From Actinomycetes bacterium (GTDB taxonomy: Bacteria; Actinomycetota; Thermoleophilia; Solirubrobacterales; 70-9): 64,000 bases of DNA. Shown here in pieces: positions 17,414 to 25,905 of the stretch. Each line of letters starts with the position of its first letter. Position 1 is the first letter of the stretch. The stretch covers positions 311,501-375,500 of the forward strand of contig BOKP01000003.1 in assembly GCA_016861045.1 (NCBI GenBank), given 5' to 3'. The position numbers were made by a program, and so were the translations under genes. The notes below the pieces were generated by a model that saw nothing but the letters and a program-made list of their open reading frames with translations, did no database searches and was not told the DNA's origin.

Positions 17414-18229
17414 CTACGCCGGGCCGAGCTCGAGCTGGCTGTACGCGGTCGATGCGAACGACCGCCGGTGCAGCGAGCAGATCCCGATCCGCGTGATCGC
17501 CTCGCGATGACCGGGCGAGGAGTAGCCGGCGTTGTCGGCGAACTCCCAGCCCGGGTAGGCGTCGGCGGCGCGGCGCATGAAGCGGTCGCGCGTGACCTTG
17601 GCGACGACCGATGCGGCGGCGATCGCCGCGCTGCGGGCATCACCCTCGACCACGGCCTCGTGCTCGACCCGGCAGCGGGAGCCGAGGCGGAAGCCGTCGC
17701 TGAGGCAGACCGCGCCCGGGACCGCGACCCTCCCGAGCATATCGGCGAGCGCGTCGAGGTTGGTGACGTGGAGGCCACGCGAGTCGATCCCGGCCGGGCA
17801 GCGGGCGGTGACCGCGACGCGGCTCGCGGCGGCGAGCACGGCCGGGTAGAGCCGCTCCCGCTCCTCCTCGGTCTTGCGCTTGGAGTCGTCGAGCCCGGCG
17901 AGCGACCGGCGCACCTCGGTCGTCAGGCAGCGGTAGTCGAGCAGCACTCCGGCCGCGACCAGCGGACCCGCCAGCGAGCCGCGGCCCGCCTCGTCGGCGC
18001 CGGCGACGAACCGGCGACCGAACTGCTGGTCGAAGCGGAAGAGCCAGACCGTGCGACGCCCGTCCGGCCGGCGACGCCGCCGCTTCGCCCGCGCCCCGCG
18101 CTCGCCGCCTGGCGACCCCTCCTCAGAGGAGCCCGATCCGGTTGATCGGCCAGTAGGTGGCGAACGCCTCGCCGATGATCCAGTCCTTGGGGACGGGTCC
18201 CCAGAACCTGCTGTCGTCGCTGGCGCCAC
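17414..18229 (-). CDS. rnhB: Ribonuclease HII
   Basis: The enzyme removes ribonucleotides from DNA. The catalytic residues are in GADEAGRGSLAGP (Asp-Glu), LDDSKRKT and GDARSAAIAAASVVAKVTRD. The conserved part begins near 18040 and fits a protein of 205-215 residues. No ATG, GTG or TTG exists in frame between the lepB stop (18123) and the conserved domain; the only usual start is the GTG at 18229, inside lepB with a 107-nt overlap, giving 271 residues and an Arg-rich tail. GAGGAGGGG lies near 18110-18120, so a rare start codon such as ACG downstream of it is an alternative. Confidence 0.85.
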   Translation of the reverse strand: MAPATTAGSGDPSPRTGSSARRSPPTGRSTGSGSSEEGSPGGERGARAKRRRRRPDGRRTVWLFRFDQQFGRRFVAGADEAGRGSLAGPLVAAGVLLDYRCLTTEVRRSLAGLDDSKRKTEEERERLYPAVLAAASRVAVTARCPAGIDSRGLHVTNLDALADMLGRVAVPGAVCLSDGFRLGSRCRVEHEAVVEGDARSAAIAAASVVAKVTRDRFMRRAADAYPGWEFADNAGYSSPGHREAITRIGICSLHRRSFASTAYSQLELGPA

Positions 18230-18731
18230 GGTTGTCGCCCATCATGAAGTAATGGTCGGGCGGGATCGTGATCTCCTTCGGGAGGTCGCAGCCGCGCGAG
18301 TTCCCGCACGGCCTGATGAAGTCGTCGGGGATCGGCTCGCCGTTGACGATCGCGTGACCGTCCTCGATCCTCAAGGTATCCCCCGGCGTCGCCACGACCC
18401 GCTTGATGAAGTTCGTGTCGGCGGGCTCGTCGACGGGCTCGGGGCAGGCCTCGCCCGGGGGCAGCGGCTCGACGCCGCACGTCTCGGTCGTGTCGGCGCC
18501 CTTCGGCGGGTGGAAGACGACGATGTCGCCGATCTCGGGATCGCTGAAGTGGTAGCCGACGCGCTGGACGAGCACGCGCTGGCCGACCTCCAGCGTCGGC
18601 AGCATCGAGCCGGTCGGGATCTGGTAGGGCTTGACGACGAAGGCCTGGATCAGCAGCGCCAGCCCGATCGCGAACGCGACGATGACGACCAGCTCGACGA
18701 TCGCACCGAGCGTCGACTTCGGGCGCGGCAT
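18123..18731 (-). CDS. lepB: Signal peptidase I
   Basis: A 202-residue membrane protease that removes signal peptides. One transmembrane helix (about 10-32) precedes the nucleophile Ser42 in QIPTGSMLPTL. The general base Lys109 lies in TNFIKRVVA. GDNRGASDDSRFWGPV is the conserved box E. A Cys pair (C84, C95) and a further pair (PCGNSRGC) lie in the periplasmic domain and could form disulfides. The ATG at 18731 is the only start consistent with the helix; the longer frame is non-coding. It follows rplS closely. Confidence 0.96.
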   Translation of the reverse strand: MPRPKSTLGAIVELVVIVAFAIGLALLIQAFVVKPYQIPTGSMLPTLEVGQRVLVQRVGYHFSDPEIGDIVVFHPPKGADTTETCGVEPLPPGEACPEPVDEPADTNFIKRVVATPGDTLRIEDGHAIVNGEPIPDDFIRPCGNSRGCDLPKEITIPPDHYFMMGDNRGASDDSRFWGPVPKDWIIGEAFATYWPINRIGLL

Positions 18732-18753
18732 GGCGGTTCGATCGGCGGCGGCC

Positions 18754-19422
18754 CTAGCCGTCCCGCCGCGCGTCCCCGTCGTCTGCGCCAGCGTCGGAGG
18801 CCGACGCCGCGACTCCTCCCTCCGGCTCCCCTGCCGGCTCGCTCTCGGCGGCAGCCTCCGGCTCCCCGCCCTCGGCCGCGGGCTCGGCCGCGCCGTCCTC
18901 GACGTCCGCGGCGGCCCCGGGCTCGCCGGCAGCCGTCTCGGGTACCTGCTCGACCTCGCGGACGGTCTCCTCACCGTCCTCGCCCTCGGCCGGTACGGCC
19001 TGCGGCGCCTCGAGCTGGGTCGCGCCCTCGGCGTCGACGGCCGCGTCCTCCTCGGCACCGAGGATGCCCTCGTCGATCCCCCAGCGGCGCTCGGCGACGC
19101 GGGCGGCCTTGCCGACGCGGTCGCGGAGGTAGTAGAGCTTGGCGCGGCGGACATCGCCGCGGGCGGCGACCTCGAGCTGCTCGATCTTCGGCGAGTGCAG
19201 CGGGAAGGTCCGCTCGACCCCGACCCCGAAGGACTGCTTGCGGACGGTGAAGGTCTCCCGCAGGCCGCTGCCCTGGCGCTTGATCACGACGCCCTCGAAG
19301 ACCTGGGTGCGGGTGCGGGAGCCCTCGATCACCTGGAAGTGGACGCGGACGCGGTCGCCGGCGGCGAACCGGGGCCGCTGCTGCAGCTGCTCCTGCTCGA
19401 GGCTCTGGATGATCGTGCTCAT
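18754..19422 (-). CDS. rplS: Ribosomal protein L19 with acidic C-terminal extension
   Basis: Residues 1-117 are a normal L19 (bridge protein at the 30S-50S interface), with [40 protein letters not shown] and [19 protein letters not shown]. Residues 118-222 form a Glu/Ala/Gly-rich, strongly acidic low-complexity tail, almost as long as the core. Canonical L19 proteins end near 115-125 residues. It lies between trmD and lepB as usual. Confidence 0.95.
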   Translation of the reverse strand: MSTIIQSLEQEQLQQRPRFAAGDRVRVHFQVIEGSRTRTQVFEGVVIKRQGSGLRETFTVRKQSFGVGVERTFPLHSPKIEQLEVAARGDVRRAKLYYLRDRVGKAARVAERRWGIDEGILGAEEDAAVDAEGATQLEAPQAVPAEGEDGEETVREVEQVPETAAGEPGAAADVEDGAAEPAAEGGEPEAAAESEPAGEPEGGVAASASDAGADDGDARRDG

Positions 19423-19533
19423 GGGGGATTGGCTCCGCGTGTCGCCGCCGCCGTGGCGGCGATCCCGGTCGGCGGGCCCGACGCACCGGGGGCGACCCCG
19501 GCATCGGGGCGGCCGCGCGGCGGGGAATAGTAG

Positions 19534-20211
19534 CTAAGAACCCTCGCCCTCACGGCGGCCGCGCTCGCGGCTGCGCTCGAGCCGCCAGCGACGCACGAGA
19601 TCGTGATCGCCGGAGAGCAGGACCGCCGGCACATCCCAGCCGCGATAGCTGGCCGGGCGGGTGTAGTGCGGGTACTCGGGATGCCCGCCGAGCGCCGCGC
19701 TGAAGGACTCCTCGTGGACGCTGTCGGCGTGCCCGAGCGCGCCCGGCAGCTTGCGCAGGACGGCGTCGGCGACCACCATCGCGGCGAGCTCGCCGCCGGC
19801 GAGGACGTAGCGGCCGATCGAAACCGCATCGGTTGCGAGGTGGTCGCGGACGCGCTCGTCCACCCCCTCGTAGCGGCCGCAGAGGAGCGTCAGCTCCGGC
19901 TCCGCCGCGAGCTCGGTCGCCAGCTCCTCGTCGAACATCCGGCCCGAGGGCGTGAGCAGGAGGATCCGCCGGTCCCCGGGCTGATTGCCGTAGGTGGCGC
20001 GCAGGGCGGCGTCGACGACGTCGACCCGCATCACCATCCCGGCCCCGCCGCCGTAGGGGGAGTCATCGACCTGCCCGGCGCCGAGCGGCGTCGTCTCCCG
20101 GTAGTCGATGAACCGCAGCTCCGACCCGGCGGCGACGACGTTCTCGACGTGCCGCTGGGTCGTGAACCAGTCGAACCACCGGGGAAACAGGGTGAAGACG
20201 TCGAGCCGCAT
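19534..20211 (-). CDS. trmD: tRNA (guanine-37-N1)-methyltransferase
   Basis: A 225-residue SPOUT methyltransferase that makes m1G37 and prevents frameshifting. The N-terminus MRLDVFTLFP, DDSPYGGGAGMVM, LCGRYEGVDERV and YPHYTRPASYRGWDVPAVLL are typical. Two knot-region positions deviate: SIGRYVLAGGE has Arg where SIGDYVL is usual, and the segment matching E. coli Asp169 reads HEESF, with Glu. The rimM gene normally found upstream is missing; a 212-bp gap separates it from the KH gene. Confidence 0.96.
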   Translation of the reverse strand: MRLDVFTLFPRWFDWFTTQRHVENVVAAGSELRFIDYRETTPLGAGQVDDSPYGGGAGMVMRVDVVDAALRATYGNQPGDRRILLLTPSGRMFDEELATELAAEPELTLLCGRYEGVDERVRDHLATDAVSIGRYVLAGGELAAMVVADAVLRKLPGALGHADSVHEESFSAALGGHPEYPHYTRPASYRGWDVPAVLLSGDHDLVRRWRLERSRERGRREGEGS

Positions 20212-20423
20212 CCGGCGCCGCAGCCTAGATGGTCGGTCGCGAGCGGCCAGGCCGGCATCCCGCTCCGGGCCCGCCGCCGCCGCGCCCAGGCCCGGTGGCA
20301 GGCGTGGGAGTCGACCTTGACGGCGGGCCTCGACGCCGCCGGTGGAAGCCGACCTCGCAGCCGGGGAGAGCCGGGGACCGGGCGGGCGCGGGTCGGGGGC
20401 CGGGCCGGGGTGCGGCCCGCGCG
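20212..20423. other. Gap at the usual rimM position
   Basis: About 210 bp between khpA and trmD. No ORF on either strand has coding character and nothing resembles RimM, which would need about 510 bp. The sequence is GC-rich with short inverted repeats only. Confidence 0.6.
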
Positions 20424-20654
20424 TCAGTCGAGGATGTCGACGATGACGCGACGGTCGTCGCGGGCGCCGGCGGCCCGGGCGACGGTGCGGATCGCGTTCG
20501 CGATCCGGCCGCCGCGGCCGATCACCCGGCCGAGGTCGTCCTCGGCGACCGACACCTCGAGGACGAGGTCGCCGCCCTCCTCGAACTCCTCGACCTCGAC
20601 GCGCTCCGGCTGCTCGACGAGCGCGCGAACGAGGAACTCGACGAGCTCACGCAC
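20424..20654 (-). CDS. khpA: KH-domain RNA-binding protein
   Basis: A 76-residue KH protein (KhpA/YlqC family). The conserved part is VELVEFLVRALVEQPERVEV in outline, and the KH loop DDLGRVIGRGGRIANAIRTV carries the GxxG RNA-binding motif (GRGG). KhpA forms an RNA chaperone with KhpB in other bacteria. The GTG start at 20654 lies 11 nt from the rpsP stop, matching the standard rpsP-khpA pair; a longer frame overlapping rpsP is spurious. Confidence 0.92.
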   Translation of the reverse strand: MRELVEFLVRALVEQPERVEVEEFEEGGDLVLEVSVAEDDLGRVIGRGGRIANAIRTVARAAGARDDRRVIVDILD

Positions 20655-20665
20655 GGCTCGGCCGT

Positions 20666-20923
20666 TCAGGTGCCGGCACCGACGTCGACGCCGCGGGTGC
20701 GGAGCAGCTTGGCGACCGTCGGCGAGGGCTGGGCGCCATGGTCGAGCCAATGGCGGGCGCGCTCGGTGTCGATCGTGATCTCGGAGGGCTCCGTCTGCGG
20801 GTTGTAGCTGCCGATCGTCTCGATCGTGCGGCCATCGCGCGGGGAGCGCTTGTCGGCGACGACGATGCGCCAGATCGGGTTCTTCGAGGAGCCCGCTCGT
20901 CTCAGTCGGATTCTCACTGCCAT
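20666..20923 (-). CDS. rpsP: Ribosomal protein S16
   Basis: An 85-residue S16 of the small subunit. [40 protein letters not shown] and AKLLRTRGV are typical and the length is standard for the short actinobacterial form. It is the first of the rpsP-khpA-trmD-rplS run. It lies 40 bp downstream of the ffh stop codon. Confidence 0.97.
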   Translation of the reverse strand: MAVRIRLRRAGSSKNPIWRIVVADKRSPRDGRTIETIGSYNPQTEPSEITIDTERARHWLDHGAQPSPTVAKLLRTRGVDVGAGT

Positions 20924-20962
20924 GTGACGGCGGCGCAGGTTACAGGCCCCGCCCGGGGGCCG

Positions 20963-22315
20963 TCACCGCCGTCGCGCCCCGAGCTGGCCGCGCAGCAACG
21001 ACTCCGGGCTCGGCATCTTCCCCGAGGCCATCAGCTTCATCATCTTCCGCATCTGCTCGAACTGCCTGGTCAGCTGCTTGACCGCCTGCACGTTCGTCCC
21101 CGAGCCCGCCGCGATCCGACGCCGCCGGGAGCCCCGGATCACGTCCGGGTTCGCCCGCTCCTCGGGCGTCATCGAGAGGATGATCGCCTCGAGCCGGTCG
21201 AGCTCGCGGTCGTCGATGCTCGCTCCGCGCAGCTCCTTCATCGCCTTGCCCATCCCCGGCATCATCCCCAGCACGCTCGAGAGCGGCCCCATCTTCCGCA
21301 CCTGCTTGAGCTGCCCGAGGAAGTCCTCGAGGGTGAACCGGTCCTGGCGCATCTTCCGCTCAAGCTCCTCGGCCTCGGATGCGTCGATGTCCTTCTCGGC
21401 CTTCTCGATCAGCGACAGGACGTCGCCCATGCCGAGGATCCGCTGCGCCATCCGGTCCGGGTGGAAGCGCTCGAGCTGGTCGAGCTTCTCCCCGGTCGAG
21501 GCGTAGAGGATCGGCTTGCCGGTGACGGCCTTGACGCTCAGCGCGGCGCCGCCGCGGGCATCACCGTCGAGCTTGCTCATCAGGACGCCGTCGAACTCCG
21601 TCGCGGCGGCAAACTGCTCGGCGACGTTGACGGCGTCCTGGCCGGTCATCGCGTCGACGACGAGGAGGACGTCGTGCGGCTTCGTCCGCTTCTTGATCTC
21701 GGCCAGCTGCGCCATCAGCTCCTCGTCGATGTGGAGGCGCCCGGCGGTGTCGATGATCAGCGCGTCGAGGCCCGCCGTGCGCGCCTGCCCGAGCGCCCAC
21801 TCGGCGATGTCGACCGGATCGCGCTCGGTTCCCTGCGAGTAGACGGTCGCCCCGGCCTGCCCACCGAGGCGCTCGAGCTGCTCGACGGCCGCGGGGCGCT
21901 GGGTGTCGCAGGCGGCGACCCCCGCCGTCTTTCCCTCGCCGATCAGGAGCCTGGCGAGCTTCGCGGTCGCCGTCGTCTTCCCCGAGCCCTGCAGGCCCGC
22001 CATCAAGATCACGGTCGGCGGCCTGGCCGCGAAGGCGAGCTCGCGCCCGGATCCGCCCATCAGCTCCGCGAGCCGCTCGTTGACGACCTTGACGACCATC
22101 TGGCCGGGATCGAGGCTCTCGAGGACCCCGGCCCCGATCGCCTGCTCGCGGACGTCGGCGACGAACCGCTTGGCCACCTTGAAGTTGACGTCCGCCTCGA
22201 GCAGGGCGAGACGGATCTCGCGCATCGCCTTGTCGACGTCGGCTTCGGTCAGCTTGCCGCGCGAGCGGAGGTCCGAGAGCGTGCCCTGGAGGCGCTCTGA
22301 GAGCTGGTCGAACAT
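20963..22315 (-). CDS. ffh: Signal recognition particle GTPase Ffh
   Basis: A 450-residue SRP54. The N domain starts MFDQLSERLQGTLSDLR. The G domain has GLQGSGKTTATAKLA, DTQRPAAVEQL, DTAGRLHID and SKLDGDARGGAALS. The Met-rich M domain (about 300-440) carries MMPGMGKAMKEL and MRKMMKLMASGKMPS, which bind SRP RNA and the signal sequence. TACCCT 6 nt before the ATG predicts a leaderless transcript separate from ftsY, from whose stop it is 160 bp away. I do not see the SRP RNA gene in the window. Confidence 0.97.
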   Translation of the reverse strand: MFDQLSERLQGTLSDLRSRGKLTEADVDKAMREIRLALLEADVNFKVAKRFVADVREQAIGAGVLESLDPGQMVVKVVNERLAELMGGSGRELAFAARPPTVILMAGLQGSGKTTATAKLARLLIGEGKTAGVAACDTQRPAAVEQLERLGGQAGATVYSQGTERDPVDIAEWALGQARTAGLDALIIDTAGRLHIDEELMAQLAEIKKRTKPHDVLLVVDAMTGQDAVNVAEQFAAATEFDGVLMSKLDGDARGGAALSVKAVTGKPILYASTGEKLDQLERFHPDRMAQRILGMGDVLSLIEKAEKDIDASEAEELERKMRQDRFTLEDFLGQLKQVRKMGPLSSVLGMMPGMGKAMKELRGASIDDRELDRLEAIILSMTPEERANPDVIRGSRRRRIAAGSGTNVQAVKQLTRQFEQMRKMMKLMASGKMPSPESLLRGQLGARRR

Positions 22316-22321
22316 CGGGCC

Positions 22322-22327
22322 AGGGTA
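22322..22327 (-). promoter_or_regulatory. -10 box, leaderless start of ffh
   Basis: TACCCT on the minus strand, 6 nt before the ATG at 22315. Confidence 0.55.
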
Positions 22328-22476
22328 AGCGTTGCGGGGGCCGGGGGACCTCTCCCCCGCATGCCCGCCGTCGAGCCCCCGGACGGGGCGCCGTGATCTC
22401 AGCACCGCCGGCGGTCAGGTCACCGAGCCGGCGCCGGCGGAAGCGAAGGCGAAGCGGAGCATTCCGCCGGAGTGAT

Positions 22477-23472
22477 CTACCCGCCCACGAGCGCGGCCGA
22501 GAACTCCCCAGCGTCGAAGGGGCGAAGGTCCTCGATGTCCTCGCCGACGCCGATCAGCTTCACCGGGATCCCCAGCTCGCCGGCGATCGCGAGCGCGATG
22601 CCGCCCTTGGCGGTGCCGTCGAGCTTCGTCAGCGCGACGCCGGTCAGGTCGACGGCCCCGGCGAAGGCCTTGGCCTGGCGGAGCCCGTTCTGTCCCGTCG
22701 TCGCGTCGACGACGATCAGCGTCTCCGAGGGGCCCCGGCCGAGGCGCTTGCCGATCACGCGGCCGACCTTCGCGAGCTCCTCCATCAGGTCGTGGCGGGT
22801 GTGAAGTCGACCGGCGGTATCGACGAGGACGACGTCGCAGCCGCGGGCCTCGGCGGCGGCGATCGCGTCGAAGACCACCGCGCCCGCGTCCTGGCCGGTC
22901 TCCGCCCTGACGATCTCGCACCCCGCCCGCTCCGCCCAGGCGCCGAGCTGCTCGACCGCGGCGGCGCGGTAGGTGTCGGCCGCGGCGACCATCACCTTCA
23001 AGCCCGCCTCGCGCCGGAGGTGCCAGGCGAGCTTGCCGATCGTGGTCGTCTTGCCGGTGCCGTTGACGCCGACGATCAGGACGACGGCCGGATCGGGGCG
23101 GAGGTCGATGGTTCCGCGCCCGGCCTCCGCGAGCTCGGCGAGGAGCTCGACGAGCCGCTCCCGCGCCGCCTCCCCGCCCTCGACCCGCCCGGCCTCGACC
23201 TCGGCCTCGAGCCGGCCGACGACCTCGGCAGTCGTCCGGGCACCGACGTCGGCCATGATCAACGCCTCCTCGAGCTGCTCCCAGGCGGCCGTATCGAGCG
23301 TCTCGAACAGGCTCGAGCCGAGCTCAGCCGCCAACGCCTCGCGGCTGGTCGAGATGCTCTCGCGCAGGCGCCGAAGGAAGCCGCGCCGCTTCGGCGCGTC
23401 CTCCGGGCTCGGCGCGGCGGCGGCCGCGTCACGGTCGCCGAGGTCGAGTAGGTCGGCCCAGCTCTTCGGCAC
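22477..23472 (-). CDS. ftsY: SRP receptor GTPase FtsY
   Basis: A 331-residue receptor that pairs with Ffh at the membrane. There is only a short acidic A region (about 1-35), then the N domain, then GVNGTGKTTTIGKLA, ADTYRAAAVEQLG, DTAGRLHTRHDLM and TKLDGTAKGGIAL, and the end FDAGEFSAAL. The start is the GTG at 23472 (VPKSWADLLD), with TAGGCT 8 nt upstream; the first two bases after it overlap the smc stop region. The longer frame inside smc is spurious. Confidence 0.95.
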   Translation of the reverse strand: MPKSWADLLDLGDRDAAAAAPSPEDAPKRRGFLRRLRESISTSREALAAELGSSLFETLDTAAWEQLEEALIMADVGARTTAEVVGRLEAEVEAGRVEGGEAARERLVELLAELAEAGRGTIDLRPDPAVVLIVGVNGTGKTTTIGKLAWHLRREAGLKVMVAAADTYRAAAVEQLGAWAERAGCEIVRAETGQDAGAVVFDAIAAAEARGCDVVLVDTAGRLHTRHDLMEELAKVGRVIGKRLGRGPSETLIVVDATTGQNGLRQAKAFAGAVDLTGVALTKLDGTAKGGIALAIAGELGIPVKLIGVGEDIEDLRPFDAGEFSAALVGG

Positions 23473-23480
23473 GGGCGCGC

Positions 23481-23486
23481 AGCCTA
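23481..23486 (-). promoter_or_regulatory. -10 box of ftsY over the smc stop codon
   Basis: TAGGCT on the minus strand, 8 nt before the GTG at 23472. Its TAG is the stop codon of smc (23484-23486). Confidence 0.55.
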
Positions 23487-25835
23487 CGCGGCGCGCCGGT
23501 CCGGCTCCGCCCCGGCGAGCCGGGGCTCGCGCGGCAGCCGCCGTGAGACGACCTTCGTCGCCCCGTCCTTCATGCTGACCCCGTAGAGGACGTCGGCGGC
23601 GTCCATGGTCCGCTTCTGGTGGGTGACGATCACGAACTGGGCGCGGTCGGAGAAGCGCCGCACGAGCTGCAGGAAGCGGTCGATGTTGGCGTCGTCGAGC
23701 GCCGCCTCGACCTCGTCGAGGATGTAGAAGGGCGAGGGCCGGGCGAGAAAGACGCTGAAGACGAAGGCGAGCGCGACGAGCGACTTCTCCCCGCCCGAGA
23801 GCAGCGAGAGCCGCCGCGTGGCCTTGCCGGCGGGGGTCACCTCGATCTCGACCCCGGCGACCTCGGCCGGATCGCGATCCTCCTCCTCGTCGGCCTCCGC
23901 GGCCGGCTCGTCGGCTCCGGCCGCCGCGGCGCCGCCGGCGTCGGCGCCGCCGAGCACGCGTGCGGGACGCGGCTCCTCGACCAAGCGCAGGCGTCCGCTG
24001 CCGCCCGGGAACATGTGCTCGATCAGCTCGCTGAAGCTCTCGCCGGCGGCCTCGAAGGTCTCGTCGAAGGCGGCGGCGATCTCGCGGTCGGTCTGGCGGA
24101 TCAGCCTGCCGAGCTCGTCGAGGGCGCGCTCGAGGTCCTCGCGCTGGCCCTCGAGCTCGGCGACGTGCTGCTTCGCGGCCTCGTACTCGCCCCCGGCGAG
24201 CGGGTTGACCGGCCCGAGCTGCTCGCGGCGCCGGATCAGCCTCTCGATCGAGGCCTCGACGGAGGATCGCTCCGCGGCGTCGAGCGCGACCGGATCGGGT
24301 GCCGGGTCGAGCTCGAGCCGGGCGACGATGCGCCCCCACTCGGCCTCCGCCTCCTCGCGGCGGTCGCGCAGGCCGGCGGCACGGACCTCGGCTCCGGTGA
24401 CGCGCTCGGCGACGAGGCGGAGCTCGCCGTGGAGCTCGGCCTCGACCCGCGAGCAGTCGCGCAGCTCGAGCGCCAGCTCGTCGCCCTCCGTCGCGCCGAC
24501 CACTTGCTCCTCGACGGCCGCCGCGCGGGCGCCGACGGCGTCGCGGGCGGCCGCCAGGGCGGTGCAGAGCGCGGCGAGCGTCGCCGCGAGCTCCGCCTCG
24601 GCCTCGATCCTGCGCTCGAGCGAGTCCTGGCGGCGGTGGCCGAGCAGGTCCTCGGCCCGCCGCGCCGAGCGGGCGGCCCGCTCGGAGCCGCTGCGGACGG
24701 TCGCCAGCGCCTCCAGCCGGGCCGCGACGCCTGCGGCGTCGGCGGCCGCCGCGATCGCCTGGCTCGCCTCGCCGAGGGCCGCCCGCGCCGACTCGAGCTC
24801 GCGGACAACCGCCACCTCGGCGTCGCGCTCGCTCGCGCGCAGCTCGGCGGCGAGCGCCCCGAGCGATGCGCGCCTGCGCTCGACGGCGGCGGCCAGCTCC
24901 GCCTCGCGGGCGGCGATCGCCTCGGTGCGGGCGCCGAGCCGCTCGTGGGCGGCGCGCAGCGCCGTCAGCTCCGCCCAGACCGCGGTGCGCTCGCGATCGC
25001 GGGCGGCCAGCCGCTCCTCGACCGCGCTGCGGCGCTGGTTCGCCTGCTCGAGCCGGGCCTCGATCCCGTCGCGCTCGCCTCGCGCCGCGCGCACCTCCCG
25101 CTCCGCCGCAGCGAGGTCGCCACCGCCGGCGGTGAGCCGGTCGCCGAGCAGCCGGAGGCGGAGCTCGAGCGACCGCCGCTCGAGGCGGGCGTGGGTCTCG
25201 GCCGCGTTCGCCTGCTCGCGCAGGGGGCGAAGCCTGGAGCGGGCCTCGCGCTCGACATCGAGCGCCCTATCGAGGTTGGAGCGGGTGCGCTCGATCTTCA
25301 GCTGGGCACGGCGGCGGCGCCTGCGATGCTTCCCTAGGCCCGCCGCCTCCTCGATCAGCAGGCGCCGCTCGCGGGGCTTCGAAAGCACGATCTCCTCGAC
25401 CTTCCCCTGGCCGATCACCGAGTGCATCTCGCGCCCGAGGCTGGCGTCGGAGAGCGCCTCGGTCACGTCGGCGAGCCGGCAGCGGGCGCCGTTGAGGCGG
25501 TAGCCGCCCTCGCCGTTGCGATCGAGGCGCCGGGAGACGGAGATCTCGCTGAACTCCGAGCCGGCGGCGCCGTCGGAGTTGTCGATGACGACCTCGACCT
25601 CGGCGGCGTTGCGTGCTCCGCGGTCGCGGCCGCCGGCGAAGATCACGTCCTGCATCGACTGGCCGCGGACGGCGAGCGGGCTCTGCTCGCCGAGCGCCCA
25701 GAGCACCGCGTCGGTGATGTTCGACTTGCCGCAGCCGTTCGGACCGACGATCACGCTGACGCCCGGAGAGAACTCCAGCTCGGTGCGCTCGGGGAAGGAC
25801 TTGAAGCCCTTCAGCGTGATCGACTTCAGGTGCAT
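23484..25835 (-). CDS. smc: Short SMC-type condensin ATPase without a hinge
   Basis: A 783-residue SMC protein. The N-terminal head has Walker A GPNGCGKSN (31-39), the ALGEQSP element and VIGQGKVEEIV (about 140-150). The C-terminal head has the signature LLSGGEK (678-684), Walker B FYILDEVEAALD (703-714) and the usual switch region. The coil between them is only about 365 residues (175-540), against roughly 850 including a 150-residue hinge in a normal bacterial SMC. No hinge-like Gly-rich segment is visible; residues 340-480 are plain Ala/Glu/Arg coil. An acidic insert lies at about 625-660. ScpA and ScpB genes are at 60.7-62.1 kb. Confidence 0.93.
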   Translation of the reverse strand: MHLKSITLKGFKSFPERTELEFSPGVSVIVGPNGCGKSNITDAVLWALGEQSPLAVRGQSMQDVIFAGGRDRGARNAAEVEVVIDNSDGAAGSEFSEISVSRRLDRNGEGGYRLNGARCRLADVTEALSDASLGREMHSVIGQGKVEEIVLSKPRERRLLIEEAAGLGKHRRRRRRAQLKIERTRSNLDRALDVEREARSRLRPLREQANAAETHARLERRSLELRLRLLGDRLTAGGGDLAAAEREVRAARGERDGIEARLEQANQRRSAVEERLAARDRERTAVWAELTALRAAHERLGARTEAIAAREAELAAAVERRRASLGALAAELRASERDAEVAVVRELESARAALGEASQAIAAAADAAGVAARLEALATVRSGSERAARSARRAEDLLGHRRQDSLERRIEAEAELAATLAALCTALAAARDAVGARAAAVEEQVVGATEGDELALELRDCSRVEAELHGELRLVAERVTGAEVRAAGLRDRREEAEAEWGRIVARLELDPAPDPVALDAAERSSVEASIERLIRRREQLGPVNPLAGGEYEAAKQHVAELEGQREDLERALDELGRLIRQTDREIAAAFDETFEAAGESFSELIEHMFPGGSGRLRLVEEPRPARVLGGADAGGAAAAGADEPAAEADEEEDRDPAEVAGVEIEVTPAGKATRRLSLLSGGEKSLVALAFVFSVFLARPSPFYILDEVEAALDDANIDRFLQLVRRFSDRAQFVIVTHQKRTMDAADVLYGVSMKDGATKVVSRRLPREPRLAGAEPDRRAA

Positions 25836-25905
25836 GGTCTCCGGCCCGCCGCTGAAGACTGCTGGCCGGACCGGACGGGATCGCGCCGGCGCCTCCGGGA
25901 CGCGC

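Noticed and set aside
22316-22476. SRP RNA (ffs) between ffh and ftsY
   Set aside because: The ggtcaggtc segment looked suggestive, but the conserved tetraloop and asymmetric-loop sequences are absent.
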